This document shows positions 33,720-42,393 of a DNA stretch of 64,000 nt, piece by piece (within the stretch, counting starts at the first letter, position 1; each line of letters opens with the position of its first letter). Origin of the DNA: Acidaminobacter sp. (GTDB lineage: Bacteria > Bacillota_A > Clostridia > Peptostreptococcales > Acidaminobacteraceae); NCBI GenBank assembly GCA_009881125.1, contig WXFH01000036.1, positions 1 to 64,000 of the forward strand, read 5' to 3'. The notes under the pieces were generated by a model that saw nothing but the letters and a program-made list of their open reading frames with translations, searched no databases and had not been told where the DNA came from. A program made the translations under genes and the position numbers.

Positions 33720-34439
33720 GTGAAAATCGGAAAAGATCAGTTGATGATTGGTTTGATCTGTATTGTTCTAGGCATTTTTGTGGCTATACAGTTTAAAACA
33801 GTACAAAAAAATGTGCTCCAGGGCTTAAGTCCAATCCAAAAGTCAACACAGCTTGTGACGGAGCTGACAAAGTTAAAAAATGAGCGGGATTTGCTTCAGA
33901 GCGAGGTTGATACATTAGAAGCCCGGTTGAGGGAGATCGAAGAAACGGAATCCAAGGGCAGTGTCCTCATTAAAAATCTAAATGAAGATTTAAACAAGTA
34001 TAAGGCATTATCAGGCCTTGTGGACGTTGCAGGCCAAGGGATTGAGATTTTGATTGACAATCCTCAGAGATCCATTGATTCTGCTTACGAGTCAAATCTG
34101 GTTTATGATTATGAATTGATCTTATCCATGGTCAATGAATTGAATGCAGCAGGCGCTGAAGCTTTAAGCATCAATGACCAAAGGGTTCTAAGCACGACTG
34201 AAATCAGAGCTGCAGGAGAGAATATCAACGTCAACAAAATACCGCAGAATCTTCCGCTCGTCATTCGAGCGATCGGGAACAGCGTGACGCTTGAGAATGC
34301 CATCACCAACAGAATGGGTATCGTTTCTGAGCTTAGAGACCGCAAATATGTGGTTGAAGTGAAGCGGATGGAGAAAGTCACTATTTCGAAATACGCCGGC
34401 GCAGTTGAATTTCGCTACGCCAACATTGTTCAGCAGTAG
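33720..34439 (+). CDS. DUF881 family membrane protein (YlxW/YlxX type)
   Basis: A 239-residue protein with one N-terminal membrane segment (about 7-24), a heptad-rich coiled coil (about 45-90) and the conserved DUF881 domain (from about 105: GIEILIDNPQRS, later NAAGAEALSINDQRV). DUF881 proteins sit in dcw clusters of Gram-positive bacteria but have no proven function. GTG start behind AGGAGG. The frame extends upstream into ftsQ without a usable start site. Confidence 0.88.
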   Translation: MKIGKDQLMIGLICIVLGIFVAIQFKTVQKNVLQGLSPIQKSTQLVTELTKLKNERDLLQSEVDTLEARLREIEETESKGSVLIKNLNEDLNKYKALSGLVDVAGQGIEILIDNPQRSIDSAYESNLVYDYELILSMVNELNAAGAEALSINDQRVLSTTEIRAAGENINVNKIPQNLPLVIRAIGNSVTLENAITNRMGIVSELRDRKYVVEVKRMEKVTISKYAGAVEFRYANIVQQ

Positions 34440-34458
34440 AGCGGATGGGGGAAGTCCG

Positions 34459-35187
34459 GTGAAAGTGAATCGCAGTAAAGCAATAATTATGATGCTGATG
34501 ATCACGCTTGGAATTCTGGTCGCACTTCAGCTGAAGGTCACAAACCTCGGAGTTAAATATGTTCAGATCTCTGATCTGGACGGTCTTCAAAGGACCATCG
34601 AAAAGGAAAAAGCTGAGATAGTTCGGTTGGCAGCGCTCAAAAATCAGCTGCTTGAAAAATCTGAACAATATGAAGCCGCTCAAGATCCGAATGTCTCCTT
34701 TGAATCGGTGCTGATGGAAGAAATCCGGCTTTATAAAGCCTTTTCAGGGTATGCGGAACTGGCTGGCCCCGGTGTTGTGATTATTGTCTCGGATGGTGAA
34801 AGAGACTTGCAGGAAGGTGAGGATCCCAATACACTCATAGTTCATGACTATGACATCAGAGCGCTGATTGATGATTTAAGAAACGCCGGTGCTGAAGCCA
34901 TAGCCATTAACAACCAGAGAATCCTGCTTGGGAAGACGGAACTTTATTGCACAGGTCCTACCATTCTCATCAACAACCAGGTTTTCGCACAGCCGTATAT
35001 TATTACTGCCATAGGCAACAGGGACAGGTTGATTGAAGTGGCGGAAGGGCCAAATGGATATGCCGGGCTGCTTCGACAGATTGGACTTTATGTAGAAGTC
35101 AATTCCAGCATCAATGTCAAAATTCCGGCTTATGCCGCATATAAAAATCCCTTGTATTTAAACCTGTTGGAGGAAATCAAACCATGA
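34459..35187 (+). CDS. second DUF881 family membrane protein
   Basis: A 242-residue paralogue of the preceding gene with the same plan: membrane segment (about 8-25), coiled coil (about 39-70) and DUF881 domain (GPGVVIIVSDGERD near 109-122; NAGAEAIAINNQRI near 144-157). Tandem DUF881 genes followed by sbp are the arrangement known from Bacillus (sbp-ylxW-ylxX), in a different order. GTG start behind GGGGGAAG. Its stop overlaps the next start by 4 bp. Confidence 0.88.
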   Translation: MKVNRSKAIIMMLMITLGILVALQLKVTNLGVKYVQISDLDGLQRTIEKEKAEIVRLAALKNQLLEKSEQYEAAQDPNVSFESVLMEEIRLYKAFSGYAELAGPGVVIIVSDGERDLQEGEDPNTLIVHDYDIRALIDDLRNAGAEAIAINNQRILLGKTELYCTGPTILINNQVFAQPYIITAIGNRDRLIEVAEGPNGYAGLLRQIGLYVEVNSSINVKIPAYAAYKNPLYLNLLEEIKP

Positions 35188-35540
35188 TCATAGCTGTTAT
35201 TGGCATTATTGTTGGACTCGGTATAGGTTATTTGATACCACTGTCAGTTACGACCAGCTTTGCAATTTATTTTTCAGTCGCCATTCTGGCAGCGATCGAC
35301 TCCGTGTTTGGTGCCATTCGAACATCAAGGGATGGAACCTTCGACATGGTAATCTTTGTCAGCGGTTTTTTCACGAATGCCATACTCGCGGCTTTTCTTG
35401 CCTATATAGGCGATAATTTGGGCGTGCCAATTTATTATGCTGCCGTATTTGCCTTCGGTGTGCGTTTGTTTAATAACCTGGCGATCATACGCAGGGATAT
35501 TATTACAAGTTATCGGCAGAAAATGACAAAAAATACGTGA
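35184..35540 (+). CDS. sbp: small basic protein Sbp (DUF1290)
   Basis: A 118-residue membrane protein with three or four hydrophobic segments and a basic C-terminal tail. The central AAIDSVFGAIRTSRDGTFD and NNLAIIRRDII segments are typical of DUF1290/Sbp. Function unknown; regularly found with DUF881 genes between ftsQ and ftsZ. It overlaps the upstream gene by 4 bp (ATGA). Confidence 0.88.
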   Translation: MIIAVIGIIVGLGIGYLIPLSVTTSFAIYFSVAILAAIDSVFGAIRTSRDGTFDMVIFVSGFFTNAILAAFLAYIGDNLGVPIYYAAVFAFGVRLFNNLAIIRRDIITSYRQKMTKNT

Positions 35541-35587
35541 AAAAGGTATCAAATTTGATTAAAGATATTCTTATGTACAATATGTTG

Positions 35588-35596
35588 TGGTATTAT
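35588..35596 (+). promoter_or_regulatory. candidate extended -10 promoter of ftsZ
   Basis: TGGTATTAT lies 61 bp before the ftsZ start in a 117-bp AT-rich gap, the largest gap in the distal dcw cluster. A second possible site is TTGATT, 15 bp, TACAAT just upstream. No ftsA gene is present in this gap. Confidence 0.4.
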
Positions 35597-35657
35597 TAAA
35601 CTAATATTTAGCGAAAACACAAGATGAATGACATAGAATAGACGAGGGGGCTAAATA

Positions 35658-36794
35658 GTGTTGGAATTTGATATCGATATGGAACAATTTGCCCAGATTA
35701 AGGTCGTCGGCGTCGGCGGCGGCGGCAGCAATGCTGTCAACCGTATGATTGAGGCTAGTCTGAAGGGTGTTCAGTTTATCGCCATCAATACGGATAAGCA
35801 AGCTCTTTATAATTCAAGAGCAGAATATAAAATTCAGATTGGTGAAAAGCTGACCAGAGGCCTTGGTGCTGGCGCAAATCCTGAAATTGGCAGCAAAGCG
35901 GCTGAAGAGAGCCGTGATGATGTGTATCAAGCGCTCCAAGGGGCGGATATGGTTTTTATCACTGCCGGCATGGGTGGCGGCACCGGTACAGGGGCGGCAC
36001 CAATCATAGCTGAAATCGCAAAAGAAATGGGGATTTTAACGGTTGGCGTTGTCACCAAACCGTTTACATTTGAAGGAAAGCGCCGCATGACCCACGCTGA
36101 GCGGGGCATTGATGAGCTCAGAAAACGTGTGGATACCTTGGTCACAATTCCGAATGACAGACTCCTCGAGGTTGTGGATAAGCGGACTTCCATTGTCGAA
36201 GCGTTCAAAATTGCTGATGACGTACTTAAACAAGGTGTTCAAGGTATCACGGATTTGATAGCGATTCCCGGCCTTGTCAATCTCGATTTCGCTGACGTTA
36301 AAACGATCATGTTTGAGCGCGGTCTCGCGCACATGGGCGTTGGTCGCGCCAGCGGCGACAACAGAGCTGTTGAGGCAGCCAAACAGGCGATTCACAGCCC
36401 GCTCCTGGAAACGACGATCAACGGCGCGAAGAGCGTACTTTTGAACATTACGGGCGGTCCTAGCCTGGGACTTTTGGAAATTAATGAAGCGGCTGAAATT
36501 GTCGCCAGAGAAGCGGATGAAGATGCGAACATTATCTTTGGCGCTGTGATTGATGAAACCATCAAGGATGAAATTAGAATAACGGTTATTGCTACAGGCT
36601 TTGAAGATGTCATAAAAAAAGCGGCTCAGGATGTCAAGCCAGAACCGGCTGTCGTCCAGGAAGAAGCACCTGCGGTATCAGAAGCTCCAGCGGTCCAGGA
36701 AGCTGCAGCACCGGTTCAGAACGTAGTGAAGAGCGCCGGCGGCAATGAATCCGGAGAATTTGAAATTCCACCATTTTTAAGAAAAAGAAGGTAA
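35658..36794 (+). CDS. ftsZ: cell division protein FtsZ
   Basis: Tubulin-like GTPase that forms the division ring. 378 residues: [11 protein letters not shown] near 20-30, tubulin signature [13 protein letters not shown] near 106-118, a Glu/Pro/Ala-rich linker (about 325-360) and the conserved C-terminal tail [12 protein letters not shown] that binds SepF or FtsA. The start is a GTG seven bases after GAGGGGG. SepF is encoded in the window, while FtsA is not, so SepF is the likely membrane anchor. A terminator follows. Confidence 0.97.
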   Translation: MLEFDIDMEQFAQIKVVGVGGGGSNAVNRMIEASLKGVQFIAINTDKQALYNSRAEYKIQIGEKLTRGLGAGANPEIGSKAAEESRDDVYQALQGADMVFITAGMGGGTGTGAAPIIAEIAKEMGILTVGVVTKPFTFEGKRRMTHAERGIDELRKRVDTLVTIPNDRLLEVVDKRTSIVEAFKIADDVLKQGVQGITDLIAIPGLVNLDFADVKTIMFERGLAHMGVGRASGDNRAVEAAKQAIHSPLLETTINGAKSVLLNITGGPSLGLLEINEAAEIVAREADEDANIIFGAVIDETIKDEIRITVIATGFEDVIKKAAQDVKPEPAVVQEEAPAVSEAPAVQEAAAPVQNVVKSAGGNESGEFEIPPFLRKRR

Positions 36795-36829
36795 CGAGTC
36801 GACTGAAAACCATTGAGCCTTCAGTCTGG

Positions 36830-36855
36830 GACCACCTGTTCTCAGGTGGTCTTTT
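36830..36855 (+). terminator. intrinsic terminator after ftsZ
   Basis: GACCACCTG, a 4-nt loop and CAGGTGGTC, followed by TTTTG. It separates ftsZ from nrdR. Confidence 0.85.
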
Positions 36856-36877
36856 GTTAGTAGGGGGGAGAGCGAAC

Positions 36878-37348
36878 TTGAATTGTCCATATTGTGGTGA
36901 CAGTGAAACCAAGGTCATTGATACACGCCCTGCGGATGAGGGCGCGTCGATCCGGAGAAGACGCGAGTGCACCCAATGCAGGAACCGCTTTACAACCTAT
37001 GAAAAAATCGAAGAAGTTCCTCTTGTCGTCGTCAAAAAAGACACGACCAGGGAATCCTTCAACCGAAACAAACTTCTTGGCGGCATTATCAGGGCCTGTG
37101 AAAAACGACCTGTGTCCATGGAGCAGATTGAACATTTGGTGGATTGGATTGAAAAGAAACTCCAGAATACTCTGGATCGGGAAGTGTCATCACAAGCTAT
37201 CGGGGAGCTGGTGATGCTCAAACTGAAGGAGTTGGACGAAGTGGCTTATGTCCGGTTTGCTTCGGTCTACAGACAGTTCAAAGACATAAATACCTTTGTA
37301 GACGAATTAACCAAACTCTTAAATGAAAAAAAGCGCCCCGGGCAGTGA
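36878..37348 (+). CDS. nrdR: transcriptional repressor NrdR
   Basis: Zinc-ribbon/ATP-cone repressor of ribonucleotide reductase genes. 156 residues with the ribbon cysteines Cys3, Cys6, Cys31 and Cys34 (CPYC and CTQC) and an ATP-cone domain (about 49-139). The start is the TTG at 36878, giving the family N-terminus MNCPYCG; AGGGGGGAG lies upstream. No nrd genes are in the window. The next gene follows after 9 bp. Confidence 0.95.
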   Translation: MNCPYCGDSETKVIDTRPADEGASIRRRRECTQCRNRFTTYEKIEEVPLVVVKKDTTRESFNRNKLLGGIIRACEKRPVSMEQIEHLVDWIEKKLQNTLDREVSSQAIGELVMLKLKELDEVAYVRFASVYRQFKDINTFVDELTKLLNEKKRPGQ

Positions 37349-37357
37349 GGAATAAAA

Positions 37358-38146
37358 ATGCCAAATCTAACGTTTAAATCATTGGAAAAATTTCCGGAGC
37401 TGATAGCTGGTATGACGACGCGCCTTGGCGGTGTCAGCGAAGGAATTTTTGAAAGCAACAATATGGGGATTTTAGCAAGCGAACCCGACGACAAGGCTAT
37501 CGTGAACATGAGAGCCATGATCCGCGCATTGCCGGTTCGCCCGTGGAAAGTAGCGGTAACCAGACAGGTTCACGGAACCCGGTATGCTGCATTGGGAAAG
37601 GAGCCGCCTGAATCGACCTTTGAGCCGGACTTTTCTGTTTTTCCGGAAACGGACATTCTGATGACCAATGAACCAGGCGTGCTGCTGATTACCTTTTACG
37701 GGGATTGTGTACCAATCCTGGTTTACGATCCGCAGCATAAAGCTGTCGGTCTCTGCCACAGCGGATGGAAAGGCACTTCTTTGCGCGCCGCTGAGGCGCT
37801 GGTCAAGGGTATGATCAAGGAATACGGAAGCCGTCCGGAAGCCTTAAATGCCGTTGTCATGCCAGCTGCAGGTGTATGCTGCTATGAAGTCGGCTTTGAT
37901 GTTTCCAGCCTTTTTGAAGCTTATCCGGAGCATTTAGTGCCTTTTGCCAACAAGCATAAGATTGACTTAAAAGGGATCAATGCGGAAATTCTGACTTCTT
38001 GCGGGATCCCTGCAGAGGCCATAGAAGTATCTCCGCTATGTACACTATGTGACGACAGATTCTTTTCCAATAGAAGAGACGGCGGCCATACCGGCAGGAT
38101 GGCCGCGTTCGCATGCCTCAAAGAGCACAATGAGGTGATCGTGTGA
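37358..38146 (+). CDS. pgeF: peptidoglycan editing factor PgeF / YlmD-type multicopper-oxidase-fold protein
   Basis: A 262-residue member of the YfiH/LACC1 family. Members act on purine nucleosides, and E. coli PgeF hydrolyses wrong L-Ser from UDP-MurNAc-peptides. Metal-site motifs are RQVHGT near 69-74, GDCVP near 112-116 and CHSGWKGT near 130-137. The ylmD homologue lies near sepF in Bacillus; here five genes intervene. The stop overlaps the next start by 4 bp (GTGA). Confidence 0.9.
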   Translation: MPNLTFKSLEKFPELIAGMTTRLGGVSEGIFESNNMGILASEPDDKAIVNMRAMIRALPVRPWKVAVTRQVHGTRYAALGKEPPESTFEPDFSVFPETDILMTNEPGVLLITFYGDCVPILVYDPQHKAVGLCHSGWKGTSLRAAEALVKGMIKEYGSRPEALNAVVMPAAGVCCYEVGFDVSSLFEAYPEHLVPFANKHKIDLKGINAEILTSCGIPAEAIEVSPLCTLCDDRFFSNRRDGGHTGRMAAFACLKEHNEVIV

Positions 38147-39504
38147 GCAAAGATCGTGGACATATCATTTCCAAAGTTGAAGCGGGTTCCATTGCTGAGG
38201 AATTGGAAATTGAGGCAGGCGACCGCCTGCTGACCATTAATGGCAAAGAAATCAGAGATGTCCTGGATTTTTTGTTTTACTCGGGTGATGATGAGATTGA
38301 AATTGAAGTCATGAAACCTGATGGCGAGGTCTGGGCGCTCGAAATAGAAAAGGACTTTTATGAGGAGATTGGCATTGAATTTGGGAATCCAATTCTGGAT
38401 GATGCCAAGCATTGTCATAATAACTGTATCTTCTGTTTTATCGATCAGCTGCCAAAAGGCATGCGCCAGTCCCTGTATTTCAAGGATGACGATTCCAGGC
38501 TCTCTTTTTTGCAGGGGAACTATGTCACGCTGACGAATGTCAAAGACCAGGATCTCGACAGAATGATAGAATATCAGCTGAGTCCGGTGAACGTTTCCAT
38601 CCATACTACCAATCCGGAGCTTAGAAAACAAATGCTGAACAACCGGTTTGCGGGGGATATTTTAAGCAGACTGAAAAAGCTGACAGACAACAGAATAGAA
38701 GTCAATGGACAGATTGTTCTGGTTCCAGGTGTTAACGATGGTGCGGAGCTCGACAGGACACTGAGTGATCTTTCGAAAATTGGTCCCAACCTGGTCAGCG
38801 TCGCGGCGGTGCCGGTCGGCATGACAAAGTTCAGAGAAGGCTTGGCGCTGTTAACGCTCTACGATCAGAAGTCGGCTTCCGACCTTATAGATCAGGTGAC
38901 TCAGTGGCAGGTCAAATTTCTGGAGCAAAGAGGCAATAGATTTATTCATTTATCAGACGAGTTCTATCTGACGGCAAAGCGAGAAGTGCCGACTTATGAA
39001 GCCTATGAGGGCTTCAGACAACTCGAAAATGGCGTCGGTTTAATCCGGAAGTTTGGCACCGAGGTCTCAAGTGCCCTTGAGCAGGTGCCGTCAATGCCCA
39101 ACAAAGAAAGTGCAAATGCGTTGTTGCCGATGGTCACGGTAGATCTGGTAACCGGTACTTTAGCCGGTGATTTTATGGCCAGCTTGGCAGAAGCCATTAT
39201 GAAGAGACTGCCCAATTTAGAACTCAGAGTTCACCCCATAGTCAATCGTTTTTTTGGCGACACCATTACGGTGGCGGGACTGGTGACCGGAGCGGATCTC
39301 TTTGAAACGCTGAAGTCCAAGCAGAATCTCAATTGGGTGCTGATGCCGGAAGCCATGCTGAAGTCGGAAGAAACGGTATTTTTGGACGACTGGACTGTGG
39401 CAGACTTGAGTGAAAAGCTTGAAGCCGAAGTGATACCTGTCAAAGTGGAAGGGCAAGCATTGATCGATCAGCTGATCGATCTGATTCAGAAGGCATCCAC
39501 CTAA
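38143..39504 (+). CDS. DUF512 radical SAM protein with N-terminal PDZ-like domain
   Basis: A 453-residue protein: a PDZ-like domain (about 6-70), a cysteine motif CHNNCIFC with Cys91, Cys95 and Cys98 (the CX3CX2C iron-sulfur site of radical SAM enzymes), and a C-terminal DUF512 domain (from about 280). The family is well conserved in Clostridia and cyanobacteria and usually precedes der, as here, but has no proven reaction. The GTG start overlaps the pgeF stop. Confidence 0.88.
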   Translation: MSKDRGHIISKVEAGSIAEELEIEAGDRLLTINGKEIRDVLDFLFYSGDDEIEIEVMKPDGEVWALEIEKDFYEEIGIEFGNPILDDAKHCHNNCIFCFIDQLPKGMRQSLYFKDDDSRLSFLQGNYVTLTNVKDQDLDRMIEYQLSPVNVSIHTTNPELRKQMLNNRFAGDILSRLKKLTDNRIEVNGQIVLVPGVNDGAELDRTLSDLSKIGPNLVSVAAVPVGMTKFREGLALLTLYDQKSASDLIDQVTQWQVKFLEQRGNRFIHLSDEFYLTAKREVPTYEAYEGFRQLENGVGLIRKFGTEVSSALEQVPSMPNKESANALLPMVTVDLVTGTLAGDFMASLAEAIMKRLPNLELRVHPIVNRFFGDTITVAGLVTGADLFETLKSKQNLNWVLMPEAMLKSEETVFLDDWTVADLSEKLEAEVIPVKVEGQALIDQLIDLIQKAST

Positions 39505-39538
39505 GCCTTGTGGAAACAAAAATTCAGGAGTGAACAGA

Positions 39539-40864
39539 ATGAGAAAGCCAATTGTTGCTGTCGTTGGTCGACCTAACGTAGGCAAGTCAACATTTTTTAA
39601 TAAGGTAGCTGGAAAGAGAATTTCCATTGTCGAAGATACACCAGGCGTCACCAGAGACAGAATTTACGTCGACGCCGAGTGGCTCAACTACCGATTCACC
39701 ATGATCGATACTGGGGGCATTGAGCCGGATTCGAAAGACATCATTTTATCGCAGATGCGCGAGCAGGCTCAGATCGCCATTGATACTGCAGACGTCATAC
39801 TCTTTATGATCGACGGTAAAGCCTCCTATACCACGGGGGATGAAGAGATTGCCCTCATGCTTCAACGGGCAGGAAAACCTGTCATTCTGACAGTCAACAA
39901 AGTGGACAATGCGCTGCCAAATGAGTTCTACTATGATTATTACAATTTGGGATTAGGCGAACCGTTCCTCATTTCAGCCATCAACGTTTTAGGACTCGGA
40001 GATCTGTTGGATGAGATCGTCAAGCATTTTCCGAAACCATCGGAAGAAGAAGGCGAAGATGAAACGATCCACGTTGCGGTCATTGGAAAGCCGAATGCTG
40101 GAAAATCTTCACTGATCAACAGTATTTTGGGCGAACAGCGCGTCATTGTCAGTGAAATTGCCGGTACGACCCGGGATGCCATTGATACGCCTTTTGAATA
40201 CGGCAAAGATCAGTATGTCTTTATCGACACCGCCGGCATCCGCAGAAAAAGCCGCGTCAATGAAAGCATTGAGAAATACAGTATTTTGAGAGCGTTGACT
40301 GCGATTGAGCGGGCGGATGTCTGTCTTTTAGTTCTGGATGCAACTGAAGGTGTAACGGAACAGGACAAAAAAATTGCCGGGTATGCTCATGAAGCCGGCA
40401 AAGGCGTCGTTATTGTCGTTAATAAGTGGGATCTGATTGAGAAGGACAACTATACGTTTAACCAGTTCGAGAAATTGGTGCGAAATGAGCTGGCTTACAT
40501 GCAGTACGCACCGATCCTTTTCGTTTCAGCGGTCACGAAACAGAGGCTGTTCAAGTTGCTAGACACAATCAAGCACGTTTCAACCGAGTGCGCCAAGCGC
40601 ATTTCGACCGGCATGCTGAATGACGTCCTCAACGAGGCTGTTATGCTGACTCAGCCGCCATCAGATAAAGGCAAGCGCCTGAAGATCTATTATATGACTC
40701 AGGCCTCAGTCAAGCCTCCGACTTTCATCTTGTTTGTGAACGACCAGGAGCTGGCCCATTTTTCTTATGTCCGCTATATTGAAAACTTCCTGAGAAAGAA
40801 TTTTGACTTTATTGGAACGCCAATACGTTTTATCGTCAGGGAGAAGAAGGAAGTGAAATCTTGA
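39539..40864 (+). CDS. der: ribosome biogenesis GTPase Der (EngA)
   Basis: Double-GTPase needed for 50S subunit assembly. 441 residues: G domain 1 with GRPNVGKST near 10-18 and DTGGIEPDS, G domain 2 with GKPNAGKSS near 183-191 and DTAGIRRKSRV, then a KH-like C-terminal domain. The start is the ATG at 39539, eight bases after AGGAG; a GTG nine bases earlier lies within that site. Its stop overlaps the gpsA start by 4 bp (TTGA). Confidence 0.97.
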   Translation: MRKPIVAVVGRPNVGKSTFFNKVAGKRISIVEDTPGVTRDRIYVDAEWLNYRFTMIDTGGIEPDSKDIILSQMREQAQIAIDTADVILFMIDGKASYTTGDEEIALMLQRAGKPVILTVNKVDNALPNEFYYDYYNLGLGEPFLISAINVLGLGDLLDEIVKHFPKPSEEEGEDETIHVAVIGKPNAGKSSLINSILGEQRVIVSEIAGTTRDAIDTPFEYGKDQYVFIDTAGIRRKSRVNESIEKYSILRALTAIERADVCLLVLDATEGVTEQDKKIAGYAHEAGKGVVIVVNKWDLIEKDNYTFNQFEKLVRNELAYMQYAPILFVSAVTKQRLFKLLDTIKHVSTECAKRISTGMLNDVLNEAVMLTQPPSDKGKRLKIYYMTQASVKPPTFILFVNDQELAHFSYVRYIENFLRKNFDFIGTPIRFIVREKKEVKS

Positions 40865-41898
40865 AGATTGCGGTTTTAGGAACCGGCAGCTGGGGCACAG
40901 CGCTGGTCAAAGTGCTGCTTGACAATGGTCAGGAAGTAGCGTTTTGGGGTCGCGACCCTCAGCAGATCGAATCCATAGGTAAAACAAAGCACAACGCGAA
41001 GTACCTTAAGGGCGTTGAGCTCAGTGGCAATATGACGGTGACAGCGGATTTGAAACAGGCGATTGCGGGGGCTGAAATTATAGTGATCGCCGTCGCCTCT
41101 CAGGCAGTCCGAAGTTTGCTTACACAAATTGACGCAAAACTGGTATCCAAGGACACCATTTTTGTCAATGTGTCTAAGGGTATTGAGCTCGGGACACATC
41201 AGCGGATCTCTGAAATTGTTTTGTCTTTCTTTCCAAACAATAAGTACGTGGTGCTTTCAGGACCTTCTCATGCAGAGGAGGTCTCCGCCGGAATTCCCAC
41301 TACCCTGGTGTCTTCTTCGACCAGCAGAGCTGCTGCAGAGCAGGTGCAGGACGTGTTTTCGAGCGGACTGCTTCGCGTTTACACGAATCCTGATGTCGTC
41401 GGTGTAGAGCTCGGCGGCGCACTTAAAAATATTATTGCGCTAGGCGCCGGGATCAGTGATGGACTTGGGTTTGGAGACAATTCCAAAGCAGCGCTGATGA
41501 CCCGGGGCATTGCTGAAATTGCCCGGCTCGGGCGTTCGCTCGGCGCCAGCAGCGCTACTTTTCAAGGACTTAGCGGCATTGGTGACTTGATTGTCACTTG
41601 TACCAGCTTGCACAGCAGAAACAGAAGATTTGGCATGCTGATTGGACAGGGCATTGCTGTTGACCTGGCACTGAAGGAGATCAACATGGTCGTCGAAGGC
41701 TACTATACCATCCATTCCGCCTATGAACTCTCTCAGATTGAAGGGGTGGAAATGCCTATCACCAGAGAGCTGTACAGAATCCTTTATGAAGGTGAAGATG
41801 CCAGAGACTCCGTGAAACGCCTAATGCTGAGAGGTAAAAAGCACGAACTGGAAGAGGCAGCTGAAGCCCTGAAAATTTGGGATGTTCCAGGCTTATAG
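40861..41898 (+). CDS. gpsA: glycerol-3-phosphate dehydrogenase [NAD(P)+]
   Basis: Makes sn-glycerol 3-phosphate from dihydroxyacetone phosphate for phospholipid synthesis. 345 residues with the Rossmann motif GTGSWGTAL at 7-15, GPSHAEEVS near 137-145, and catalytic-lysine segment GGALKNIIALGAG near 182-194. TTG start overlapping the der stop. In many Clostridia plsY lies between der and gpsA and spoIVA follows; neither is here. Confidence 0.96.
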   Translation: MKIAVLGTGSWGTALVKVLLDNGQEVAFWGRDPQQIESIGKTKHNAKYLKGVELSGNMTVTADLKQAIAGAEIIVIAVASQAVRSLLTQIDAKLVSKDTIFVNVSKGIELGTHQRISEIVLSFFPNNKYVVLSGPSHAEEVSAGIPTTLVSSSTSRAAAEQVQDVFSSGLLRVYTNPDVVGVELGGALKNIIALGAGISDGLGFGDNSKAALMTRGIAEIARLGRSLGASSATFQGLSGIGDLIVTCTSLHSRNRRFGMLIGQGIAVDLALKEINMVVEGYYTIHSAYELSQIEGVEMPITRELYRILYEGEDARDSVKRLMLRGKKHELEEAAEALKIWDVPGL

Positions 41899-41976
41899 AA
41901 CTGTAAAACTTTACAGACCTGCTCACTTCTTTTACAATAGGAATGAGATATAGTATGGATCAAGGAGGGACATGGC

Positions 41977-42348
41977 ATGCTTGATCAATTGACTGCGCTG
42001 CTAATTTCATTGCTTATGCTGTCCGTGATGGGCTACCTGATGTCTGCCCTTAAGGAAACAATGGACTTTAAAAGGGCAGTTGTGCGCTTTAAAAGCCGCA
42101 AGGTCACTCAAAGCCTGATTGATCAGTACGATGTGAAAATCTTTAAACTTGGCGGCAGACGCGTCAATATTGGAGATGAAGTCAAAATTGTGCTTGAGAA
42201 TGAAGAGCAATTAAAAGGCTGTGTTCTCGGTGCAAGAAAAAAACTGAACTCGCTGGCGTTGATCACCGAGCTTGATGAAATCGTCGAGCTGAACATCAGG
42301 CAAATTAGAAAGCTGAAAATCGTGACCAAATATGGCCGTTTGTTTTGA
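41977..42348 (+). CDS. unknown membrane-anchored protein with a barrel-like C-terminal domain
   Basis: I do not recognise this 123-residue protein. It has one N-terminal hydrophobic segment (about 5-25), a basic middle (KRAVVRFKSRKVTQS) and a C-terminal half (about 57-123) of alternating strands: VNIGDEVKIVLENEEQLKG and ALITELDEIVELNIRQIRKL. That pattern resembles an SH3/Sm-like small beta barrel, although this is inference from pattern only. A good AGGAGGGAC precedes the ATG, and a short CTGTAAA/TTTACAG hairpin lies in the gap before it (41902-41917). It sits between gpsA and the HlyD-like gene of the sepF block. Confidence 0.75.
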   Translation: MLDQLTALLISLLMLSVMGYLMSALKETMDFKRAVVRFKSRKVTQSLIDQYDVKIFKLGGRRVNIGDEVKIVLENEEQLKGCVLGARKKLNSLALITELDEIVELNIRQIRKLKIVTKYGRLF

Positions 42349-42393
42349 TACAGACAAAACAAAATAAGATGTTCAAGAACAGGAGAGGGTGAA

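Noticed and set aside
37921..38631. 236-codon minus-strand open frame across the pgeF/DUF512 junction
   Set aside because: It covers two recognised genes in antisense and shows no protein-family features.
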